Positions 1-6,249 of a stretch of 42,692 nucleotides of DNA are shown here, piece after piece. The notes beneath the pieces are model-generated. The model was not told the DNA's origin. It saw only the letters and a program-made list of their open reading frames with translations, and did no database searches. How positions within the stretch are numbered: position 1 is the first letter of the stretch; the number at the start of each line of letters is the position of its first letter. The DNA is taken from NCBI GenBank assembly GCA_017444395.1, contig JAFSWT010000114.1:1-42692 (forward strand), written 5' to 3'. This DNA is from Schwartzia sp. (in: firmicutes). Lineage in GTDB: Bacteria; Bacillota; Negativicutes; Selenomonadales; Selenomonadaceae. Both the position numbers and the translations under genes were made by a program.

Positions 1-2
1 AC

Positions 3-1013
3 TATAATAAACAAATTGGTAATAATGTAATTGATAAGAATCCCCGAAATATCAACTGGAGTGCTGGTTTATTAAAATGCTTGGATAAGAAATTAACTAT
101 CACATTCAGCAAATCCTTCATAAAATACGCATATTATCGCCCGTTCACAAAATGTAATTTATTCTGGGAGAAACATATTATTGAAAGGCGGTCACGTTTT
201 GATGAATTGATTGTTGAAGATAATGAAAATATCATCATTTGCATATCAGGAATCAGCAATACAAAAGAGTTTTCTGCTTTCATTTCTAATGGTTTTGTAG
301 ATTTCCATTTCAACGGTGATACGCAATGCTTTCCGCTCTATTACTACGAAAAGCAGGACACCACCCAGCAAAGCCTGTTTGATACGGACAAGGAAACCTA
401 TACGCGCCGCGATGGCATCACGAATTTCATCTATGAGCAGGCCAAGCAACTTTACGGCAATACCGTCAAGAAGGAGGACATTTTCTATTACGTTTACGGC
501 TTCCTGCATTTGCCCGCCTACCGTGCCGAGTTTGCTGCCGACCTCAAAAAGTCCCTGCCGCGTATCCTGCTGGTGGACGAGCCGAAGAAATTCTGGCAGA
601 TTTCCAAGGCAGGCCGCGCTCTGGCGGAGCTTCATCTGCACTACGAGGAGCAACCCGCCCACGAAGGCGTGAACGTCGAAGGGGACGATTGCGGCGACTT
701 CCGCGTGACGAAACTGCGCTTCGCCAGTAAGACGGACAAGTCCACGTTGATCTACAACGACAAAATCCGCGTCACGAACATTCCGGCGCGGGCGTATGAG
801 TATGTTGTCAACGGACGCAGCCCGATTGAGTGGGTGATTGACCGCTACCAGGTCAAAGTGGACAAGGACAGCGGCATCGAAAACGACCCGAATGCCTGGG
901 GCAGAGAACACGGCAACCCGCGCTATATCCTCGACCTGATTTTGAGCCTCATCACGGTTAGCGTAAAGACAATGGCGCTGATAGACAGCCTGCCGGAAGT
1001 AAAGTTCGGCTAA
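3..1013 (+). CDS. Type ISP restriction-modification enzyme, C-terminal specificity part (5' truncated by window)
   Basis: The reading frame is open to the window edge, so this is the 3' part of a larger gene; the first in-frame start-like codon, TTG at 81, is not a credible start. The residues before it (NWSAGLLKCLDKK) and the following YRPF.K.NLFW segment match the C-terminal specificity region of type ISP (LlaBIII-like) single-chain restriction-modification enzymes. In that family this region recognises DNA for a helicase-nuclease-methyltransferase polypeptide. Later family-like pieces are YYVYGFLHLPAYR, GRALAELHLHYE and NDPNAWGREHGNPRYILDL. Base composition changes inside the gene: AT-rich to about position 300, then GC-rich like the host. 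A hairpin terminator follows. Catalytic domains lie outside the window. Confidence 0.85.
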   Translation, partial: YNKQIGNNVIDKNPRNINWSAGLLKCLDKKLTITFSKSFIKYAYYRPFTKCNLFWEKHIIERRSRFDELIVEDNENIIICISGISNTKEFSAFISNGFVDFHFNGDTQCFPLYYYEKQDTTQQSLFDTDKETYTRRDGITNFIYEQAKQLYGNTVKKEDIFYYVYGFLHLPAYRAEFAADLKKSLPRILLVDEPKKFWQISKAGRALAELHLHYEEQPAHEGVNVEGDDCGDFRVTKLRFASKTDKSTLIYNDKIRVTNIPARAYEYVVNGRSPIEWVIDRYQVKVDKDSGIENDPNAWGREHGNPRYILDLILSLITVSVKTMALIDSLPEVKFG

Positions 1014-1017
1014 ATAA

Positions 1018-1053
1018 CCGCCGCGTCCAGAATTTTTGGCGCGGCGATTTTTG
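1018..1053 (+). terminator. Intrinsic terminator after the type ISP gene
   Basis: A 7-bp stem, CGCCGCG at 1019-1025 with CGCGGCG at 1040-1046, is followed by ATTTTT. It starts only a few bases after the stop codon at 1011-1013. Confidence 0.75.
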
Positions 1054-1191
1054 GGATATGGGGGATTGATAAAAACAGGAAAAATTTTGAAAATCAAAGA
1101 TAAAGAATAGCGTAAATAAGATAAAATGTGATAATGTTTGGAAAATAATGAGGAAATTTTCGCTGGGAAAATGATTTTCTGCAACAAAGTA

Positions 1192-1220
1192 TTGATAACT
1201 TTCTTGGTTTCCTGTATAAT
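1192..1220 (+). promoter_or_regulatory. Sigma-A promoter of the small-gene cluster
   Basis: TTGATA (1192-1197), a 17-bp spacer and a perfect TATAAT (1215-1220) predict transcription from about 1227, giving a leader of about 70 nt before the ATG at 1296. The flanking DNA is AT-rich. Confidence 0.8.
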
Positions 1221-1295
1221 GTCGTTAAACAAAAAGGGGGTGAGAATTTGCTGGCAGGGTTTGAACGTGTTCCTGTTTTGAAGGGGAGGTCGTTT

Positions 1296-1652
1296 ATGTC
1301 GGTGACAAACGATGGAATCAACTTCAACAAGAATGTTGTGGCACGGATGGGAAAAGCCCCTTATGTCGTTTTTTTGCTCAATACTGTAGAAAAGAAAGCC
1401 GCTATTCAAAAATGTGAAGGCGATGACCCCGACGCCCTTGCCTTTTGCCAACAGGCAAGGCATGAAAAGACCGGCGTACGAATCAATTTGCGTGACGTAC
1501 AACAGACGATAGCAAGCATGATGGATTGGGATTTGTCAAGATATAATTACAGAATTGATGGGGCGTATCTCCGGGAAGAAAATGCGATGATTTTTGACTT
1601 GGAGGAAGCAAGGAGGTTTGACAGGAAAAGCAAAGGCGCAGATATCGCTTGA
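1296..1652 (+). CDS. Hypothetical protein, 118 aa
   Basis: I do not recognise a named family. The ATG at 1296 is preferred over an in-frame TTG at 1248 because GGGGAGG (1283-1289) lies 6 nt before it. The product is a soluble, compact, mixed-charge protein (NKNVVARMGKAPYV near the N-terminus, MMDWDLSRYNYRIDG near residues 76-90) with no signal peptide or membrane segment. The body looks like one small alpha/beta domain. It is the first of three small genes downstream of a restriction gene, in DNA less GC-rich than the core genome, so it may belong to an accessory or defence-associated patch; that is context only. Confidence 0.6.
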   Translation: MSVTNDGINFNKNVVARMGKAPYVVFLLNTVEKKAAIQKCEGDDPDALAFCQQARHEKTGVRINLRDVQQTIASMMDWDLSRYNYRIDGAYLREENAMIFDLEEARRFDRKSKGADIA

Positions 1653-1677
1653 CAAATTCCAGAAACGTATGTATGAT
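1649..1677 (+). promoter_or_regulatory. Consensus promoter overlapping a stop codon
   Basis: TTGACA (1649-1654), exactly 17 bp, then TATGAT (1672-1677). The -35 box overlaps the TGA stop (1650-1652) of the preceding gene. Transcription would start near 1684, giving a leader of about 90 nt that contains a perfect 7-bp hairpin (TGGAATG 1737-1743, loop TTGC, CATTCCA 1748-1754). Confidence 0.75.
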
Positions 1678-1774
1678 TAAAAAAGAAAAGACACGAACAA
1701 AGATTGTTACCAGCAATCAGTGTCGTGCCTTTCCCCTGGAATGTTGCCATTCCATACTTGGGACGGAATATATT

Positions 1775-1966
1775 ATGGCACTTTGCCTGCTGGATTTAAG
1801 CGATGCCGATTATTACGAAGCGTCGAAATGCGTTATATTGAAGAAAATCCTGGAGGATAAACTTAAAGAGCCTTGTGAACCACGTCTACGTGAGCTTTAC
1901 GGCATTCTATACAGATATGTTCAACGCGCAATAGACCTAGGGACGGGCGTTGTGATTGAACTATAG
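1775..1966 (+). CDS. Small hypothetical protein, 63 aa
   Basis: I do not recognise it. The frame opens with a TTG at 1649, but that codon is the -35 box of a consensus promoter whose transcript would start near 1684. The ATG at 1775 (MALCLLDLSDADYY) is therefore the likely start, though its ribosome site (GGGACGG, 1760-1766) is weak. The product is acidic, probably helical and soluble, with no signal or membrane segment. The stop is 10 nt before the next ATG, so the two genes are probably co-transcribed. A leader hairpin (1737-1754) sits just upstream and might affect translation. Confidence 0.45.
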   Translation: MALCLLDLSDADYYEASKCVILKKILEDKLKEPCEPRLRELYGILYRYVQRAIDLGTGVVIEL

Positions 1967-1976
1967 AGATGATGCC

Positions 1977-2402
1977 ATGAGAAAGAGAGACAAATTGCCG
2001 GGAGACATTTGGGACGGCGGGAAAATAACGCTTTCCCGCTATCCCAAAATCATAACAGAAGAGAAACTCGGCTATTGCGAGGATTATAAGGTCGGGTACA
2101 ATTTATTCGACGTGGATGGGATTCACCGGAGAATCAGTTTATGTGAATTGTTGCGTTGCGAGAAGGAAAGCGACCGTTCTGTAATCGCTTCACGGTTGAA
2201 AGAATGCGATACGACGTACCTTGCCGTTGACTATGTACCGCGCAATCGCAATCAAATCTTATGGCGGTTTTATTTCAGGATTCTTTTGCAATGCTGTTCC
2301 TTTATCAACGGTATCAAAGAAGGAATGAGCATGGTTCTCGTTGTGAACGGAGCCGCGAAAAATTTATTGATGAGTATGCAACAGTACTCGCCACTCAAAT
2401 AG
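1977..2402 (+). CDS. Hypothetical protein, 141 aa, possibly frameshifted
   Basis: No family recognised. The start is taken at ATG 1977 (MRKRDKLPGDIWDGG); a TTG at 1956 overlaps the previous gene. Residues 1-90 look protein-like (KLGYCEDYKVGYNLFDVDG, hydrophilic and mixed). From about 2255 an alternative frame (2231-2461) reads a plausible helical continuation (FAMLFLYQRYQ, REKFIDEYATVLATQIV), while the annotated frame becomes Cys- and Leu-rich. This could reflect a real or sequencing frameshift, or simply two open frames. The alternative frame runs into the 31-bp repeat at 2418. Confidence 0.4.
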   Translation: MRKRDKLPGDIWDGGKITLSRYPKIITEEKLGYCEDYKVGYNLFDVDGIHRRISLCELLRCEKESDRSVIASRLKECDTTYLAVDYVPRNRNQILWRFYFRILLQCCSFINGIKEGMSMVLVVNGAAKNLLMSMQQYSPLK

Positions 2403-2417
2403 TTCAAGAAATATTAT

Positions 2418-2448
2418 ACACTATGACAAGCGTTTTGTTCAGTAGAAA
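2418..2448 (+). repeat. 31-bp dispersed repeat, copy 1
   Basis: This stretch (core CAAGCGTTTTGTTCAGTAG) matches 39040-39070 with one mismatch in 31 bases and the same orientation. Here only one end is present, at the edge of the accessory patch; at 39 kb it forms one arm of a possible small inverted-repeat element. Confidence 0.7.
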
Positions 2449-2482
2449 TCTGCGATTTTGAGCGGGAAAAATGGCAAAGAAA

Positions 2483-2516
2483 TGGCCAACCACAGGGGTT
2501 TGACCCGGGTTGGCCA
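2483..2516 (-). terminator. Terminator of the binding-protein gene
   Basis: A perfect 9-bp stem, TGGCCAACC (2483-2491) with GGTTGGCCA (2508-2516), is followed on the minus strand by a T-rich tail. It lies just beyond the stop codon at 2543. Confidence 0.75.
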
Positions 2517-2542
2517 GGGGAAGTAATTTGACTTTTTGATTT

Positions 2543-3370
2543 TTATTTCTTGTCAATCTTCGTGATGTCGGCGGCGAACCATTTCTGGGAAATCTTCGCC
2601 ATGGTGCCGTCCTTGCGCATCTCGTCGAGGGCCTTCTGGACCTTGTCGCGCAGCGCCTTGTCGTCCTTGCGGAAGCCGACGCCGAACTGGGCCGACGGGC
2701 CGACGGTGACATCGACGGCCTCAATCTTGTTCGGATGCTTGCTCATGTAATATCGGCCGATGATCTCGTCGCAGACGACGGCGTCAATGCGGCCGTTCTC
2801 GAGGTCCATAAAAGCGGAGATATAATCCTGGTACTTCTTGAATTCCTTGAATTTCTTGGTGAGTTCCGGCTTGCCGTCGAGGTAGTCCTCGATGGTGCCG
2901 CCGCCGCTCTGAGTGGCGACAATCTTGCCGGCCAGCGATGCCTCATCCTTGATGTCGGCGTTCTTGCCCGCGCCGCGGAAGATGATGAAGCGGTTGTTCA
3001 TGTACGGGTCGCTGAACAGGATGTTTTCCTTGCGCTTCGGCGTGATGTCAAGGCCGTTCCAGAGCATATCGACGCGGCCGCTCTTGAGCTCGGCCTCCTT
3101 GCTGGCCCAGTCGATGGGCTTGAACTCCACTTCGCCGCCCATGCGCTTCGCCGCCTCGGTGGCGAGGTCGATATCGAAGCCGACGATCTTGTTGTTCTCA
3201 TCGACGAAGCCCATCGGCGGGAAATTGTCGTCAAGGCCGAGGACAATCTTCTTGGCGGCCTCTTTCTTTTCCGGCGCCGGCGCTTTCTGCTGCCCGCCAC
3301 CGCCGCCGCAGCCGGCCAGAAGCCCGGCCGCCAGGACCACCATGAGACAGAACGCGAAAAGTTTTTTCAT
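2543..3370 (-). CDS. Amino-acid ABC transporter substrate-binding lipoprotein
   Basis: A 275-residue periplasmic binding protein of the polar amino-acid (SBP_bac_3, HisJ/GlnH-type) family. Start: ATG at 3370 with AGGAGGGG 7-8 nt upstream; the longer open frame to 3658 overlaps the upstream gene. Residues 1-20 form a lipoprotein signal with lipobox LAGC (Cys21), then a Gly/Lys/Ala-rich linker. The mature domain begins IVLGLDDNFPPMGFVDE and has the family's GFDIDLATEAAKRMG and RVDMLWNGLDITPKR segments. No permease or ATPase gene is nearby, so it is an orphan that must share a transporter encoded elsewhere. It lies 58 bp after a racemase-like gene; a strong GC hairpin (3405-3423) separates them and may stabilise or partly terminate the message. 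Confidence 0.92.
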   Translation of the reverse strand: MKKLFAFCLMVVLAAGLLAGCGGGGGQQKAPAPEKKEAAKKIVLGLDDNFPPMGFVDENNKIVGFDIDLATEAAKRMGGEVEFKPIDWASKEAELKSGRVDMLWNGLDITPKRKENILFSDPYMNNRFIIFRGAGKNADIKDEASLAGKIVATQSGGGTIEDYLDGKPELTKKFKEFKKYQDYISAFMDLENGRIDAVVCDEIIGRYYMSKHPNKIEAVDVTVGPSAQFGVGFRKDDKALRDKVQKALDEMRKDGTMAKISQKWFAADITKIDKK

Positions 3371-3428
3371 TTGGATACCCCTCCTAAAAATGTAATTATT
3401 GCCGGGCGCGCTCCGGGCGCGCCGTATG

Positions 3429-4247
3429 TCAACCGTCCTCCCGCAGAAGTTCTTCGGGGACGAACAGGTTGCCTTCACAGGGGAAATAAACCGTGGCGGC
3501 GATGGACGGCACGCCGGGTTCGACGGCAATGGTGCCGCCGGGCTGACTGACGGTGAAGCGGCCGTCGCCGTCCCGTCCGAGCCAAATGCCCAGGGCCAGG
3601 CTGCCGGAGCCGCAGGCCTGCTCGAAGACGCGGCTCTTCGTGTCGGCCACGCCGACATAGGGACGGATGGTGCAGGCAGTGCCCTGCCGCTGGTAAGGGA
3701 TTACGCCATAGGCGCCGGCTTCCCCGGACGCGAAGAGAGCGTCCAGGATGGCGTCGTATTCGCGGCGCGTTGGCGGTACGTCAGCGGCGAAGCAGAAATG
3801 GCGGATGCCGGGAAGCTCCACCAGGCCGCCGGAAAATTCCCGTCCTGCCGCCGGAATCGTCAGGGGCGTGACGCTTTGGGCGCCGGGCATTTCCGCCCCG
3901 ACGAGGTAACGCCCCCGGGAACGGGCTTCCACCACGCAGGCCAGAGGTGTTTCTGCCCCCGAGCATTCCACGAGAAACTCCGTCTCCACCTCGGCCAGTC
4001 CCCGCGTTACCGCCAGGGCCGCCAGCGCCAGCGTCGCGTTGCCGCAGAATTCGCCCCCCGCCATCTCCAGGCGGAGCACGGCGCCGTCGTCCCGCGGCGC
4101 GGCGAGAAATCCCGCCTGCTCGGCGGCGAGGTAATCGCTGTCCATCGCCAGATTGGCAATGGCGGCATAGTCTTCCGGCCGGACATCGCCTTCGAGGAAA
4201 ACCGTGGTATTGCGGCAGGGGCTGGCCTTCACGAAATGTATGTCCAT
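3429..4247 (-). CDS. PhzF/DapF-fold isomerase with two catalytic-type cysteines (CntK-like racemase candidate)
   Basis: A 272-residue cofactor-independent epimerase-fold protein. Residues 65-70 (GEFCGN, Cys68) and 210-216 (QACGSGS, Cys212) are the paired cysteine loops of diaminopimelate epimerase, proline racemase and the CntK histidine racemase. Typical PhzF isomerases lack one of them, so amino-acid racemisation is more likely than phenazine-type isomerisation. The length is close to CntK (about 273). The start at 4247 has GGGGAGG upstream and a strong promoter at 4287-4315. The next gene downstream encodes an amino-acid binding lipoprotein, so the substrate could be an amino acid it delivers; that is inference. 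No nicotianamine-synthase-like partner (CntL) is visible nearby. Confidence 0.8.
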   Translation of the reverse strand: MDIHFVKASPCRNTTVFLEGDVRPEDYAAIANLAMDSDYLAAEQAGFLAAPRDDGAVLRLEMAGGEFCGNATLALAALAVTRGLAEVETEFLVECSGAETPLACVVEARSRGRYLVGAEMPGAQSVTPLTIPAAGREFSGGLVELPGIRHFCFAADVPPTRREYDAILDALFASGEAGAYGVIPYQRQGTACTIRPYVGVADTKSRVFEQACGSGSLALGIWLGRDGDGRFTVSQPGGTIAVEPGVPSIAATVYFPCEGNLFVPEELLREDG

Positions 4248-4286
4248 TTTTGCCTCCCCAACCCAATCAATGTATTGCTCTCATAG

Positions 4287-4315
4287 ATTATACACAGAAT
4301 ACGGCTCCTAAGCAA
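4287..4315 (-). promoter_or_regulatory. Sigma-A promoter of the racemase gene
   Basis: On the minus strand: TTGCTT (4310-4315), a 17-bp spacer, TATAAT (4287-4292). It lies just past the terminator of the upstream gene, so the racemase and binding-protein genes form their own transcription unit. Confidence 0.85.
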
Positions 4316-4320
4316 GAGAA

Positions 4321-4353
4321 AACGCTTCCCGTCCAAAATCAGCGGGAAGCGTT
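4321..4353 (-). terminator. Terminator of the NhaC gene
   Basis: A perfect 11-bp stem, AACGCTTCCCG (4321-4331) with CGGGAAGCGTT (4343-4353), is followed on the minus strand by TTTTCTC. Confidence 0.85.
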
Positions 4354-4397
4354 TATTGCTGAAGGAAAAGCGGGGCGGCTGTTTTTCCCCGGGGATG

Positions 4398-5927
4398 TCA
4401 GGCAGACGTTTTGCCGTCGTTGGGATCGTCGGTCTCCAGCGGCGGGCACTTGGCGATGATGATGGCGCCCGCGATGGCCAGACAGACAAGACCGGCGCCG
4501 AGCCCCAGGAAACCGCTCTGCGTGAAACCGTCCACCAGGTAGCCGACGAGGCTGCAGGCGCAGACCAAAAGAACATAAGGAATCTGGGTGCTCACATGAT
4601 CGATATGGTGGCACTGCGCGCCCGCCGAGGCCAGGATTGTGGTATCGGAAATCGGCGAGGCGTGGTCGCCGGCCACCGCGCCGGAAAGAACGGCCGCCAC
4701 AGCCAAAACCAGTCCCTGGTAGTCGTTCATGCCGATGACGGCCACGGCAATCGGAATCAGGATGCCAAAGGTGCCCCAGGAGGTCCCGGTGGAGAAAGCC
4801 AGAAAACCTGCAACGACGAAGAAGATGGCCGGCAGGAACAGGCCGAGGGAGGCGCTGCCGCTGACGATGTGGCCGACATAGCCGCCGAGGTTCAGGTACT
4901 TATCGCTGACGATGCCGGACATCGTCCAGGCGAGGCACAGGATGAAGATGGCCGGCACCATGGCCTTGAAGCCGGCGGTGAAGCATTCGCAGAACTCAGT
5001 GAAGGGCATAACGCGCCGGGGCAGATAGAGAAGGGCCGTGAAGACAAAAGCAATGAAGCCGCCCAGAGCCAGCGCCTTGGAGGAATCGCAGTCGGCGAAG
5101 GCATCGGCGACGGACTTGCCCTCGGTGATGCCACCGGTATAAAGCATGCCGAAAACACAGGCAACAATCAGTACCAGAATGGGCAGCAGCAGGTCAGCAA
5201 TCGAACCCTGCCGGACCGGCTTGTCGGTATCCATATCCGCGTACTCCTGGTCGATGACGAAGTTTTCCCGGTTCGCCCTGACGACCTGGCCCATGGTGCC
5301 GAAGTCCCGCCCAGTCCAGGCGATGAAGAACATGAAGCACATCATGAGAATGGCGTAAAGGTTGATGGGAATCGTCTGGAGGAACAGGCCGAAACCGTCG
5401 ATGCCACTGTTTTCCGGCAGCGACGAGCCTACCGCCGCCGCCCAGCTCGACACCGGCGCCAGGATGCAGACCGGCGCCGCCGTGGCGTCGATGATGAAAG
5501 CGACCTTGGCCCGGGAAATCCTGAACTTATCGGTGATGGGCCGCATGACGGTGCCCACGGTCAGGCAGTTGAAATAATCGTCGATGAAGATGACGATGCC
5601 GAGCAGCGCCGTGAGTAGCAGGGCGCTCTTCTTGTCCTTGATCTGCCGCCCGGCCCATTCGCCGTAGGCCGCCGTAGCCCCGGACCGGGTGATGGCCGCC
5701 ACCAGGATGCCCAGGATGACGAGAAAGACCAGGATGTTGACATTGCCGCCGACCTTTTCCTCCATGATGGCGAATACCGTCAGGATGGCCTCAAGCACGT
5801 TGCCTCCGGAGAAGAGCATTGCCCCGGAGAAAATGCCGATGAGCAGCGACATATAGACCTCTTTTGTCGCCAGTGCCAGGATGATTGTGAGAATCGGCGG
5901 AAAAACCGCCCACGCCGTCTCTGCCAT
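4398..5927 (-). CDS. Na+/H+ antiporter, NhaC family
   Basis: A 509-residue inner-membrane protein with about 11-12 hydrophobic segments and NhaC-family signatures: IVIFIDDYFNCLTVGTVMRP near residue 115, a TGTSWGTFGILIPI motif and GDHASPISDTTILAS in the C-terminal half. It should exchange Na+ for H+, or in some members antiport carboxylates; the substrate cannot be read from sequence. The start at 5927 has GGAGG upstream. The leader contains a GC-rich hairpin (5954-5980) of unknown role. It has its own terminator, so it is not in one operon with the racemase downstream. Confidence 0.92.
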   Translation of the reverse strand: MAETAWAVFPPILTIILALATKEVYMSLLIGIFSGAMLFSGGNVLEAILTVFAIMEEKVGGNVNILVFLVILGILVAAITRSGATAAYGEWAGRQIKDKKSALLLTALLGIVIFIDDYFNCLTVGTVMRPITDKFRISRAKVAFIIDATAAPVCILAPVSSWAAAVGSSLPENSGIDGFGLFLQTIPINLYAILMMCFMFFIAWTGRDFGTMGQVVRANRENFVIDQEYADMDTDKPVRQGSIADLLLPILVLIVACVFGMLYTGGITEGKSVADAFADCDSSKALALGGFIAFVFTALLYLPRRVMPFTEFCECFTAGFKAMVPAIFILCLAWTMSGIVSDKYLNLGGYVGHIVSGSASLGLFLPAIFFVVAGFLAFSTGTSWGTFGILIPIAVAVIGMNDYQGLVLAVAAVLSGAVAGDHASPISDTTILASAGAQCHHIDHVSTQIPYVLLVCACSLVGYLVDGFTQSGFLGLGAGLVCLAIAGAIIIAKCPPLETDDPNDGKTSA

Positions 5928-6001
5928 AGATAATCCTCCGTTTTGTAAGATTTGTCCGGGTCCGTTGCTCCGGCCCGGGCATTTTTATACGATGGAATCT
6001 T

Positions 6002-6151
6002 TCATTTGCTTTCCAGCCGTTTGTAAAGGGTATAGTTACGCTTCATGATTTCTGACGAGAGCTTATCCATGCGTTCCCGCAACTGCGAATCCGTGCGGCT
6101 GTTCGTGGTGATTATCGCTTTGTTGTCGCCGTTTTTTTCCGGTTTGGTCAT
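6002..6151 (-). CDS. Small hydrophilic protein, 49 aa
   Basis: ATG at 6149-6151, stop at 6002-6004, preceded by AGGCGGT. The product begins MTKPEKNGDNKAI and ends YTLYKRLESK. It is highly charged, with no hydrophobic segment, and the second half (SQLRERMDKLSSEIMKRN) should form an amphipathic helix. A minus-strand TATAAT (6183-6188) sits just upstream, though its -35 box is poor. It lies between the DUF4127 and NhaC genes, all on the minus strand. Function unknown; the clean ribosome site and protein-like composition support a real gene. Confidence 0.6.
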   Translation of the reverse strand: MTKPEKNGDNKAIITTNSRTDSQLRERMDKLSSEIMKRNYTLYKRLESK

Positions 6152-6249
6152 GCAATCTACCGCCTTTCCTGAAAGTGTCCCTATTATATCATATTATCAC
6201 GCGCAATGCGATTCCCCAAAGGCTTTTTTCTGATTTTTCTGATACCCCA

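Noticed and set aside
246-1502. Long minus-strand open frame opposite the restriction gene and first small gene
   Set aside because: It is antisense to frames with clear homology or strong ribosome sites, and its translation has no family features.
1649-1774. TTG-initiated N-terminal extension of the second small gene
   Set aside because: The TTG is the -35 box of a consensus promoter, so the proposed start would lie upstream of the transcript.
3371-3658. N-terminal extension of the binding-protein frame to 3658
   Set aside because: It overlaps the racemase gene and would bury the lipoprotein signal; a strong ribosome site marks ATG 3370.
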